In this document: positions 54,783 to 64,000 of the stretch, piece by piece
Numbering within the stretch: position 1 is the stretch's first letter
How the letters are laid out: each line of letters starts with the position of its first letter
From: Quercus robur
Lineage: Eukaryota > Streptophyta > Magnoliopsida > Fagales > Fagaceae
NCBI RefSeq assembly: GCF_932294415.1
Contig: NC_065536.1
Span: 48,581,854 to 48,645,853 of the forward strand
Direction: 5' to 3'
Length of the DNA stretch: 64,000 nt
Translations under genes and position numbers: made by a program
Notes under the pieces: generated by a model
Seen by the model: only the letters and a program-made list of their open reading frames with translations
Databases searched by the model: none
What the model was told of the DNA's origin: nothing

Positions 54783-57700
54783 ATGGAGACCACAAAATCA
54801 TCCTTGGAAAATGGTAATGTTATGTCTAATTCCTCTAGAGCGGGTGATCTTAATAAGCCATTCCACTTTCGTGGTGTTAACTTTAAGAGGTGGAGACAAA
54901 AGAATTTATTTTATCTTACTCTTTTGATTGTGGCTTATGTGTTAACTGAGAAAAAACCAAAGAAAAAGAAATCTGAACAATTGACTGAAGAAGAACTTTC
55001 TCAACATGAAAAAGATGAAATGGGATAAGGATCATCTTTACTGTAGAAATTATTTACTTAATTGTCTTTCTGATGATTTGTATGATTATTGTAAGGACCC
55101 AATTTGGTTCCTAAGCCCAAAAGGTAAAATGATCTAGGCCCAAAGTGTCCACTACAATGAATTTGTAGAGAGTGGATTAGAAAACTAGGCTCTAATGAGT
55201 TGGGTAACAATTATAATGGATCCAGATGACAATAAAGTAAAGATAGACTGGTTTTATCTAAAGAAAATCATCATCGGCACAATCCGAGGAGACCAGTTCT
55301 TGTATATATTTCTTGAATTTGATTACAAGCCCAGTTCTTGTTGCTACAGTCTTTTTCTCCTAGTTCCCGATCCCCCTCTCTTAGGGTCTTCTCTCTGTTT
55401 TATAATATCTTCCTCCTTTCATCTCTACCCTCCACATATAGATTAGATTGCTGGTGTTGATCATTGTCCCATCAACACCTTCCTGAAGTCTTTGGGGAGC
55501 AACTGTGAGGCTGAAAATTATTGTTCAAGTATCACTTCCTCATTAATGTGACTAGAGAGTTAGCTACAGAGCATTCAATGCGGTGATAGCAACTTTCTCT
55601 TAGATATTATATGGCTTCTCTCTGTCTTGTGCTTCTAGGATGTTTGTCCTTATTAATAGAACCTCCTGGAATGTTGCCCTGGATGGCAGACCACACCGTT
55701 AGACCTCGGCTTTACTCAGCCGAGGAGGCATTCATCCTCATACCACCTTCTTGGACTCTTATGACCAAACCTCATCTTTTCATTCCCTAACACGGACTCC
55801 TATAATAGTGTTTTACCCGTCCGCGGACTACTTAATGTCCTTGGATTAGGCCCCCGGCCTAATATATACATAAATACATACTATTGGGCCTATCACCCCT
55901 ACAATTATTATGATCAAGCTTACAAATCAACCAAAAGAGATATGGAAGGCATTGAATCAAAAATATGGTACAGAGGAAGCTGGATCCAAGAAATATGCAT
56001 GTAGCCGATTTTTCAGGTTTCAGATGGTTGAAGGCAAGTTCGTGATGGAACAATCCTATGAACTCCAAATGATTTCACAAGATGATTGATCTGAAGGCAT
56101 TTGAGTAGATGAATAAATGCAAGTTTCAGCCATCATTGACAAGCTGCTTGAGTCTTGGAAGGAGTTTGCCAAAGTCTTGAGACACAAGCAAAAGGAACTC
56201 TACATTGAATCCCTTATCACTCGTTTGAGAGTGGAAGAAGAGGCAAGGAACCAAGACAAAGCTGTAGAACTCCATGGAGCAAGTGGTCCGGAGGTAAATT
56301 TTATTTCTTCAAATGAAAACATGCCAAAAGCCCATGCAAAAAATAATGACTATGTAAGGCCTAAGAAAAGTAATTTCAAACGTAAGCCAAATGGAAATTA
56401 GCCTCAACATAAGACCCACTTTAATCAAAGAAAGAACCAAGCACACCATCCTAAGCATGCTCTAAATAATGGCAACCACACTCATAATAGCAATTATGCA
56501 TGTTTTGAATGAGGAAAGCCTGGACATTCGGCTAGAAATTGTCGTTTTCGAAAACATGGGCCTATGGCTCAAGCTAATGTCATTGAAAAGCCTCTTGTGG
56601 CTATGGTTACCGAGATTAATAATCTCAAAGGCTTAGGAGGGTGGTGGATTGATTCTGGGGCAACCAGACATGTTTGCTATGATAAAACTTGGTTCACGAC
56701 CTACACCATCTTGGATGAGAAAAAGAAAATTATACTTGATGATTCTTACACCATTGAAGTTATGGGTATTGGTAAGGTGCTTCTCAAATTTACTTCTAGG
56801 AGAGAAGTCACTCTCAAAGATTTCTTACATGTTCCTAGTATTAGAAAGAATTTAGTTTCTAGTTTTTTGTTGAATAAGGCTGGTTTCAAACAAGTCTTTG
56901 AGATTGATCAATATGTACTCTCTAAGAAGGGCATGTTTGTTGGCAAGGGCTATTCATGTAATGGCATGTTTAAACTTGATGTTGAGATGAATGAAAATTC
57001 AAGTTCTGCTTATATTGTTTCTTGTGTGAATGTTTGGCATGGTAGATTATGTCATATTAATAATAAATATATGAAAAATATGAGTGGTTTAGGTTTAATT
57101 CCTAAACTTGAAAATGAACTTGAAAAATGTAAAATTTGTAGCATGACTAAAATTACTAGAAAGCCTCATAAATCAGTTGAAAGAAATACTGAATTACTAG
57201 AACTTATCCATAGTTATATTTGTGAATTTGAAGGACATTTGACACGTGGAGGTAATCGGTATTTTATAACTTTTATAGATGATTTTTCAAAATATTCATA
57301 TGTCTATCTTATGAAAAACAAAAGTGATGCTTTTGAAAAATTATCAATCTTCTTAAAAGAAGTTGAGAATACTTTTGATAAAAAGGTTAAAAGGTTTAGA
57401 ACTGATAGAGGAAATGAATATGATACTCTTGGTCCTAATAATTACATTCAATCTCTTGGTGTTGTTTATGAGACTACTACCCCTTATTCTCCATTTTCAA
57501 ATGGAGTAGCTGAACTTAAAAATTAGACTCTCATAAATTTAACTAATGCTATGCTTGTTAGTTCTGGGTTTCCTAAATATCTTTTGGGGTGAAGCTATTT
57601 TAACTGCAAATTTTGTTTTGAATATTGTACCTCATAAAAAGACCTTTTTAACTCCTTTTGAATTATGGAAAAAATATAAACCAAATCTGAATTTTTCAAA

Positions 57701-58365
57701 GTTTGGGGTTGCTTAGCATATGTGAGGCTACCTAATCCTAAAAGTAAATGGGTACTTAGAAGAAAAGTAAAACTTGATGGATCTATTGAAAAATTCAAAG
57801 CAAGGCTTGTAGCTACAGGTTTTAAACAAAAAGAAGATATTGATATTTTTGATACCTTTTCTCCTGTTACTAAGGTTACATCTATTAGATTATTGATTGC
57901 TATAACAACTATTCATAATTTGATGATACATCAAATGGATGTAAAGATGGCATTTCTAAATGGAGATTTAGGATAAGAAATCTACATGGACCAACCAGAA
58001 GGTTTTACAATACCAGGTAATGAGCACAAGGTATGTAAATTATTAAAATCTTTATATGGTTTAAAAAAAGCACCTAGACAATGGCATGAGAAATTTGATC
58101 AATGTTTGCTTTCTAATGGTTTTAAAACAAATGAAAATGACAAATGTATATATTATAAAACTTTTGATGATGCTCATGTTATAATCTGTTTATATGTTGA
58201 TGATCTTCTAATTTTTGGTCCTAATATGGATATTATAAATGCTGCCAAATTGCTTCTTAAAAATAACTTTGATATGAAAGATTTAGGAGAAGCTAAAGTG
58301 ATTCTTGGCATGAAAATTTTTAGAACTTCAAATGGCATATTTGTAGATCAATCTCATTATGAATT
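54783..58365 (+). pseudogene. Copia retrotransposon relic (gag-pol), broken
   Basis: In order: a gag start ([14 protein letters not shown], 54783-55030) closed by a stop; a gag middle ([20 protein letters not shown], about 55930 on); a CCHC knuckle near 56502 whose second Cys codon is TGA; a protease motif WWIDSGATRHVC (about 56643); a GAG-pre-integrase part (WHGRLCHIN); an integrase core (YFITFIDDFSKYSYVYL, FRTDRGNEY) ending in a stop at 57523; and reverse transcriptase with FDTFSPVTKVTSIR, MDVKMAFLNGDL and YVDDLLIF. RNase H and both LTRs are missing; the frame fades into a different repeat at 58366. A solo LTR splits the gag. Several stops make it inactive. Confidence 0.92.
55090..55903 (-). 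mobile_element. Solo LTR inserted in the Copia gag
   Basis: This 814-bp insert starts TGTAAGGACCC and ends CACCCCTACA, with a perfect 5-bp duplication ATTAT (55085-55089 and 55904-55908). Gag codons on either side are contiguous when it is ignored. Family words are present (CTACAATGAATTTGTAGAG, GTCCCATCAACACC), along with a perfect hairpin CCTCGGC-TTTACTCA-GCCGAGG at 55704-55725. The second hairpin is TCATCGG...CCGAGGA at 55271-55290. Confidence 0.9.
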
Positions 58366-58810
58366 TAATCACTTAATTATAACTCTAAGACTCCCCCTCA
58401 CATGTAGGCTTAAACTTCTCCTTAATAAGTGGGGGTTTAACATGTGAGAATTTAACATTTTAAATGGGAGGTAAAGAAAAGCCAGGGATCTTATGCTTTG
58501 ACTATCAAATTGATTTATGAACAAGTCTTAAATAAAATGTAGAGTTTTATTTGTTAAATTGCCGATAGTTCAAAAAACTTAAACTATTAAAAAATTGTGA
58601 ATTTAATCACTTAATTATAACTCTAACACTCTCCCTCACATGGGAGGTAGATAAAAGCCAAGGATCTCATGCTCTCTCTCACATGTTGGATATGGTAAAT
58701 TTAATTATTTAACCAATATTTCTAACACTATCCCTCATGTATGGACCAAAATTACCTTTTAATAGGTAAGGTCTAACACGTGATAATTTAAATGAGAAGT
58801 AGAGTGGAGA
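58366..58810. repeat. Three partial copies of a dispersed repeat
   Basis: The phrase GAATTTAATCACTTAATTAT then AACTCTAA and CACTCTCCCTCACATG occurs near 58366 and 58598, with a third partial copy near 58706. All resemble 50215-50345. The repeat replaces the 3' end of the Copia element. Confidence 0.6.
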
Positions 58811-60879
58811 AGACAAGGATCGAAAACGTGTGTTATTTGTTTTAGTGTTAAACATTACATAGTTTAGTATTAAAAAATCCAAATTTACTTATCTCTTTCA
58901 AATAAGCGAGAGATGGGTAAATTAATATTTTTAATGTTAAATTCACTCAGACTTAACAGCAAAAAACAAATGACATATAGATTAACTGTAACACGTTTTT
59001 AAAATTAAGGGGTCAATCATACATTTTCTATACTACTATTTAAGGGATTTTTCCTGTTTGGATTCTTCATTTTTTATACCTAAAATATCCTCATTATACC
59101 CACTTACAAATTTTTAATTACCGGGGATAAATATATAAATTAAAACTCTTACACCTTAAGACCTACAAACTCACGTACACTTTGCAGTTTTTATCTCACT
59201 TTCTATCTCTCATTCTTCTTCAGATTGAAGAAATTTAGTTTAGCTCTACATCCTTCTTTCTTTTTCTTTAGATTAAAGACATTTACTGTCAAAGGCTCCA
59301 ATAAATTTTCAGGTTCTATCTTTTGCAAGTTCTTCTTTGTTTTCTTTTCTTTTGTTTATGATTAACTTTCTTTGAGTTCTACTTTTTTTTTTCTTTTTTA
59401 TGGGTATCACGTTAACTCTTTTTTTTTTTTTTTTAAATGTAATTTTGAAATGAATGGTTCATTCACATACTCTACCACTGTACTTGTTAATGAATTGTAA
59501 TTTCATGTTGTAGGTATTGTGATCTAAAGACAGAACTGTTTTATGCTACAAAAAAAGCATTCAAAATCATTTGTGAACAATTAAACAGTATGGCTTCCCT
59601 TACCTCCTTTAGTAGCCTTTGCTTATATTTTATTTAAAAATTTTGAATTGAAATAAAAATAGTTATCATAATCCCAGCAGTTGTTTCAAGTTTCAATGTT
59701 CAAACTTCAAAAGTACCCAACTTTGAAAACAAGGAAAAAGAAAATAAAAAGCAACCATATATTCTGGTACGTTATGTGTTACTTTCTTTTTTTGGCTCAC
59801 GGTTTTTGGGTTTCTTGCTGCAACTGAACAATGTCAATTTTCATTTTCTTTAATTTCCTTCCTCACTTATTTTTTTTTTTCCTTCCTTCTTCATTTTTTT
59901 TTTCTTTTAAAGAAAGTTTTTTTTTTTTTTACCATCATTGTATATGTTTTTGGCGTTAAATTTTTTTAGTTTTTTTTTACCATCATTGTATATGTTTTTG
60001 GCATTAAATTTTTTTATTTAGGTATGTAGAAACCTTGAGTTCTACTTTTTTTTTTTTTTTTTTTAAGATCTCCATTAGTTATTTTGACACATCAACTCTT
60101 TTTTTTTTCTTTTTTTTAGATCTCCATTAGTTATTTATTTAAATAGTTGATGATGTGGTGATAAGATTTTAAAGAGTCCATAATAGAGTTAGATTCTAAA
60201 GAATTTTTATCTTTATTCTGAACAATTTTAATAGGATTTTCAGGAAAAATAATCTCATCAAAATTTAAATCAAACACAAACTCTAACAAACTTATGCTAT
60301 TATCTTTAATAACATGTAAGAGGATTGTGTTTTTTATTTTCAATTTCATTTAGGAGGAGAAGAGAGAGTAAGTATGGATGATATAGAAATTAGTGATTTC
60401 TTTGGGAAAGGATAAAGCAATAGAAACCGGTTAAACACTTATAACTTTTTGAGGTGGTTACTGCTTAGTGGTTAGACATGGAGAGCATTTTGGAGATGTC
60501 TGGATGAGTGCTAAAAATTTGTAGCCTAATTTTAAGGAGTTGATAGAACGTGAGGATCTGAGAGATGCGTGATAGAGAGAATAAAATTTTTAAAAATTAT
60601 CTATTTAAAAATTATGAATTTTTTAAAAAAGGTTTAAAATTTAAACATGGATAGAAGAAACAGTTTTTTCAAATTTATCTCAATTTAGGAGTTCTAAATT
60701 ATTAATTTTACATGTTTAACCATGTTTACACTCCCTAAACAGTTGAATTTGAGGGTACTTTATACAAATTTAACAGTTTGAAATTAGTAATTTTACATGT
60801 ATAACCCTATTAGCACTTAATACCTAAACTGCTCTTAATCTCTATTTAGTTGTGTGTGTGTGTTTTTTTTACTGAACGT

Positions 60880-60914
<35 letters not shown>

Positions 60915-61093
60915 ATAAAATATTAGAAATGTATGTTAGAATAAGTGGGTTAGTGAGACGGTTCGTATTTTGTAGGTAATATTTTTTCAAACTTATCTAA
61001 AATTTAGGATTTTTTAAATTAGTACATTTACATGTCTAACCCTTTTATTTGCGTGAGCACGTGCTCAGAGGCACTTCAATTTTTTGGTATAAG
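58811..61093. other. AT-rich intergenic region with poly-T tracts and small duplications
   Basis: A duplication of about 55 bp with ACCATCATTGTATATGTTTT lies at 59928-60020. AGATCTCCATTAGTTATTT occurs twice near 60066 and 60117, each after a T run. A 32-base T run lies at 60881-60910. The frames are short, and the 72-codon minus frame at 60349-60131 shows no known domain. Confidence 0.5.
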
Positions 61094-61098
61094 TTAAT

Positions 61099-61880
61099 TG
61101 TAGGGACTAGGTTTGAGCACTTCTACTATTAAATGAGTGGACTCAGGCCCAACTAGCCCAATATAATAAATTTATAGAGGATGGGTTTAAGAACTAGGCC
61201 TTAGTAAGGGTTACAACGACTAGACATGGTTACGAGTGGGTTGAATAACAAGGACGTGGATTAAAGTATGAAATTCTATCCTCGGGCATTTCTTCCGAGG
61301 AACTTGTTGTTGTTCTTCTTTTTTCAGTGCTCAGTTACAAAGGTTCCCACGATCATGCAAATTGCTCTCCTATTCTCTCCTTCTAATTCCCCATACCCTT
61401 TTCCTGGAGGATTTCTCACATTATATATCCCCTTCCAGTCGATCTTGGCCCTCCATCTGTTGGTCATGCAGATCACTACTCGAGTGCTTGTCCCATCAGC
61501 CACCTTTCCAAATCTTTTGTGAGTTGCAGCAACCAAGACCGTACTGTTCAAGGGTTATTTCCTCATTAATGCGGCCAGAACGTTAGTTGGGGGCATTTAA
61601 TGCAGATGTGACAGTTTCTCATTGAATTGCTCCTACACCATGCTCTCATGGATGTCTTACTGTACTTGTCCTTTTTCTTGGGGCGCTCTAGGAGGCTGTC
61701 TTTGACGACGTGCTGTTTTTCCCTTCTAGGATCTGGGATGGTCGAGAACAGGATCGTCCTCGGCAATGTTTCTAGGCCATTTGGGCTTTCTTCGTTCGTC
61801 CTCGGCCATTTCTTCCTCCTTGGCGTGGGCCTTGGGCTTAGTATAAAGTGGGTCGGGTTGTCAAATTCTTTGACTTCACA
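61099..61880 (-). mobile_element. Solo LTR upstream of the ALKBH1-like gene
   Basis: This 782-bp LTR-like sequence starts TGTAGGGAC and ends TTTGACTTCACA, with a perfect 5-bp duplication TTAAT (61094-61098 and 61881-61885). Family words AGCCCAATATAATAAATTTA and GTCCTCGGCCATTTCTTCC are present, as is a hairpin TCCTCGG-GCATTTCTT-CCGAGGA at 61279-61301. It lies about 480 bp from the gene start and could affect its promoter. Confidence 0.88.
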
Positions 61881-62103
61881 TTAATATTTTGCATTCATTA
61901 TAATTTAGAGCATTTATTATAATTAGGGGTTACAACATTTTCCAATCACAAAAAAAAATTTAGGGTTGTGATGAAAAAATTATTTCACCACACATAATAC
62001 TCATTACACCCTTAGGTTTTTTTTTTTTTTTTTTGTGATTGAAAAATGTAATAATCCCTAATTATAATAAACGCTCTAAATTATAATAAATGCAAATTAT
62101 TAA
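61881..62103. mobile_element. Fold-back MITE with about 68-bp arms
   Basis: The left arm (TTGCATTCATTATAATTTAG, AGCATTTATTATAATTAGGG and so on to CAATCAC) is the near-perfect inverse of the right arm (GTGATTG to ATAATAAATGCAAATTATTAA). A short centre contains a T run. The neighbouring solo LTR is inserted in the outermost TTAAT of the left arm, so the MITE is the older of the two. Confidence 0.85.
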
Positions 62104-62247
62104 CTTTTTTTTTTTTTTTTTTTTTTAATTTTATTTAATTTTTTAATTTGAAGATCCTCTAAGGACGCGCTCACTAGTAATAATTTAAAGAGTTAAATGT
62201 CAGGCTTTGCTTAAAATAAAATGAACCGTTCCGTCTTGATGAAATTG

Positions 62248-62256
62248 AAACCCTAG
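62248..62256 (+). promoter_or_regulatory. Telo-box-like promoter motif
   Basis: AAACCCTAG lies about 100 bases before the ALKBH1-like ATG. Telo boxes (AAACCCTA) are common near the start of plant genes expressed in dividing cells. Confidence 0.45.
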
Positions 62257-62355
62257 TCAAACCCTCCGAATTCAATTTTCCGTTGGAGTCGCATACACCA
62301 TCTTCTCGATCGCCAAATTTCGATTGAACTCACCTGCGTATAAGATTGGGTCAAA

Positions 62356-63129
62356 ATGTATGGATCGGAGAAAGTCCCCGACGACTCCGAGCGAACCGCT
62401 TTCAGAAAAGCCGAGAAGAAGTACAAGCTATACTACGATGACACTTCCAAATCCTCCAAAAAGTACTCAATTCTCTCTCTCTCTCTCTCTCTCTCTTCCA
62501 TCAATTTGCTTTGCAAAACATGTCTTATTTTAAGCTTTGCGGCCACTTTCTCTCAGGAAAAAACAACCAAAACCAGTGGATTTATCTGAGGTCCTCGATT
62601 TCAAGTCCATCCTAGAATCTTACAATCAGAGCGGTGACCTTCCGCCAGGAATTCTCTCTCTTCAAAGCGATTTCAATTTTCCTGTGTTCTCCTTGGAAAG
62701 CCGTCCCGGTATGTTTTGGCTACATTACTAATTTCCTATAGTTTGCAATTAAGAGTTTCTTTGTTATTCTTTTTCAGTAAGACATATATATATATACACA
62801 CACCACTGCATAGCATTTCATGGAAAGAGTATTTTGGCGAATTCCACTGATGGGTTACATTATCAAGATGATTGGAGGTCAATTGCTATCTCGTTATAAA
62901 ATGTTTAAATTTCAAGATTTTTAAATTTAAATTTATACATAGATGATAAAACATGAGCTCGTGGATTAGATAGTAAATAACGTCCAATTAGCACGAAATT
63001 TGCGAGCATATTAAGAACAATGAAATTCTGTAATCCTATGGTTGGATTTTCAAAATGTTAATTCTATAAAAAGTTATGGACTGGTGTCACATGCAAAGAC
63101 TTACACCAGGTGTTACTTGATCCTAATCC

Positions 63130-63160
<31 letters not shown>

Positions 63161-63692
63161 TGCTGTTTTGAAGTAAAATTTGTTTCTATCTATTGGGTTT
63201 TAGAGAGATTTTAATGGCTGGAAACTTGTTTTAATGGAAAAACGTCCATAGCTTGTTGTAGTTGCCTTCCTTTTTTTTTTTTTTTTTTTTTCTCTTCCAG
63301 TGCATAAATTATACTTTGCTGTTTGCAATGTAGGGTTTTATTTTATTCCTGGAGCATTGAGCGTAGAAGAACAATGCCAATGGATAAGGGAGAGCTTAAC
63401 CACCTTCCCTCAACCTCCAAACAGAACGAATCACAATGCATTTTATGGTCCTATAAATGACTTATTCACTGCTGCAAAAGAAAAGAAAGTATTGGTTGAA
63501 GAAGGGAATGGTCCCAACAGTTTGGAGTCCAAATGTAATCCTTCTGACAGCAATGGAGATGTCCATGGATGGGAATTCTATGAAGGACATACAGTGTCTT
63601 CGAGAGGAAATACATGCAAATCAATTTTGGCCTCTGTTCTTTTGCGGAAGTTGCGTTGGAGCACCCTTGGCTTGCAATTTGACTGGTCGAAG
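62356..63692 (+). CDS. ALKBH1: ALKBH1-type 2-oxoglutarate/Fe(II) dioxygenase, 5' exons (partial)
   Basis: Three exons are visible: 62356-62462, 62557-62708 and 63334-63692, with GT-AG introns and in-frame joins, giving 206 codons so far. The gene continues past the window. The start MYGSEKVPDDSERTAFRKAE, then KKYKLYYDD, is the typical N-terminus of plant ALKBH1 proteins. Later blocks are PKPVDLSEVLDFKSILESY, FYFIPGALSVEEQCQWIRES, FPQPPNRTNHNAFYGPI and VLLRKLRWSTLGLQFDWSK. The iron-binding His-x-Asp...His and the C-terminal Arg lie in later exons and are not seen. Family members remove methyl groups from nucleic acids (DNA 6mA or tRNA bases, depending on the member). A TC tract sits just inside intron 1 and an AT repeat in intron 2. 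No defect is visible. Reading on into intron 3 gives an artificial longer frame. Confidence 0.92.
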
Positions 63693-64000
63693 GTACATGC
63701 TCACCTATTTTTCAAATTTTTTTTTCACATTTTTGTGTTTTACCCGCCTATGTTTTTACTCATTTTTTCTATGGTCAATTTTCTTTTGCATTGTTTTAAG
63801 TAATTATCATTGCAATGTCCGTAATGCTTTATACTATGTTATTTGGTATAGTAAATTATAGATCAATATAATTTCTGTAGAATAATTATAGTTGATGCAT
63901 AAATGTAGGTGCTCAAGTTAGAAAGTACTTAAATCAAAAGTTTAATTGTAATGTGCATAGAATGTCTGTTAATTTGTTATAACATTTAGCTGAAATAAAC
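63693..64000 (+). other. Intron 3 of the ALKBH1-like gene (partial)
   Basis: It begins GTACATG after the FDWSK codons. AT-rich sequence runs to the window end with no further exon recognised. Confidence 0.7.

Noticed and set aside
63300..63861. Long frames across exon 3 of the ALKBH1-like gene
   Set aside because: They run into introns on both sides. The AG at 63332-63333 and GT at 63693 give exon borders that fit the protein family.
1..64000. tRNA, rRNA, CRISPR or bacterial-type operon features
   Set aside because: No tRNA cloverleaf was recognised by eye (only isolated B-box-like strings), no rRNA sequence, and repeat spacing does not fit CRISPR arrays. The window is a plant nuclear sequence.

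Overview
This is nuclear DNA from a flowering plant, most likely a woody eudicot. It shows AT-rich intergenic DNA, spliced genes with GT-AG introns, and dense, nested plant transposons (non-autonomous Ty3/Gypsy-type LTR elements, a Copia relic, L1-type LINEs, hAT, Mutator and PIF/Harbinger MITEs). The three recognisable host genes resemble eudicot proteins. The exact genus cannot be read from the sequence; a Fagales-like tree is only a guess.

Layout. 1-5 kb: a MITE and a complete 3.3-kb non-autonomous LTR element (971-4276). 5.8-6.6 kb: an intact intronless IRX15/IRX15-L-type DUF579 gene for xylan biosynthesis (+). 7-8.3 kb: a LINE tail and MITEs. 9-13.8 kb: a second complete LTR element (8967-13841) carrying a 19-unit 81-bp tandem array. 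16.3-18.2 kb: a TIR element and a solo LTR. 19.5-22.1 kb: a 1.9-kb solo LTR inserted into another LTR. 23.9-31.0 kb: a full-length but decayed L1-type LINE on the minus strand, pierced by two near-identical hAT MITEs. 33 kb: a frameshifted molybdenum-cofactor-sulfurase-like pseudogene (-). 38.5-40.8 kb: two Mutator-like elements with 9-bp target duplications, the second holding three Tourist-like MITEs in a row. 42.9-51.1 kb: a five-exon plastid-type DUF493 gene (-) whose 6.6-kb third intron holds a TRIM element, a LINE relic and other repeats. 52-58.4 kb: a degraded solo LTR and a broken Copia element, the latter split by another solo LTR. 61-62.1 kb: a further solo LTR abutting a fold-back MITE. 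62.36 kb to the window end: the first three exons of an ALKBH1-type 2-oxoglutarate/Fe(II) dioxygenase gene (+), which continues beyond the window.

The host genes are unrelated to one another in function, as is normal for a plant chromosome. The most interesting pattern is one family of non-autonomous LTR elements. Two complete copies and at least three solo LTRs share PBS and PPT sequences (visible in the complete copies), a remnant of Gypsy RNase H placed directly before tandem repeats, an antisense TATA box, and a recurring TCCTCGG...CCGAGGA inverted-repeat motif. The motif occurs as hairpins in the LTRs, and a related half-site occurs in every unit of the internal arrays.
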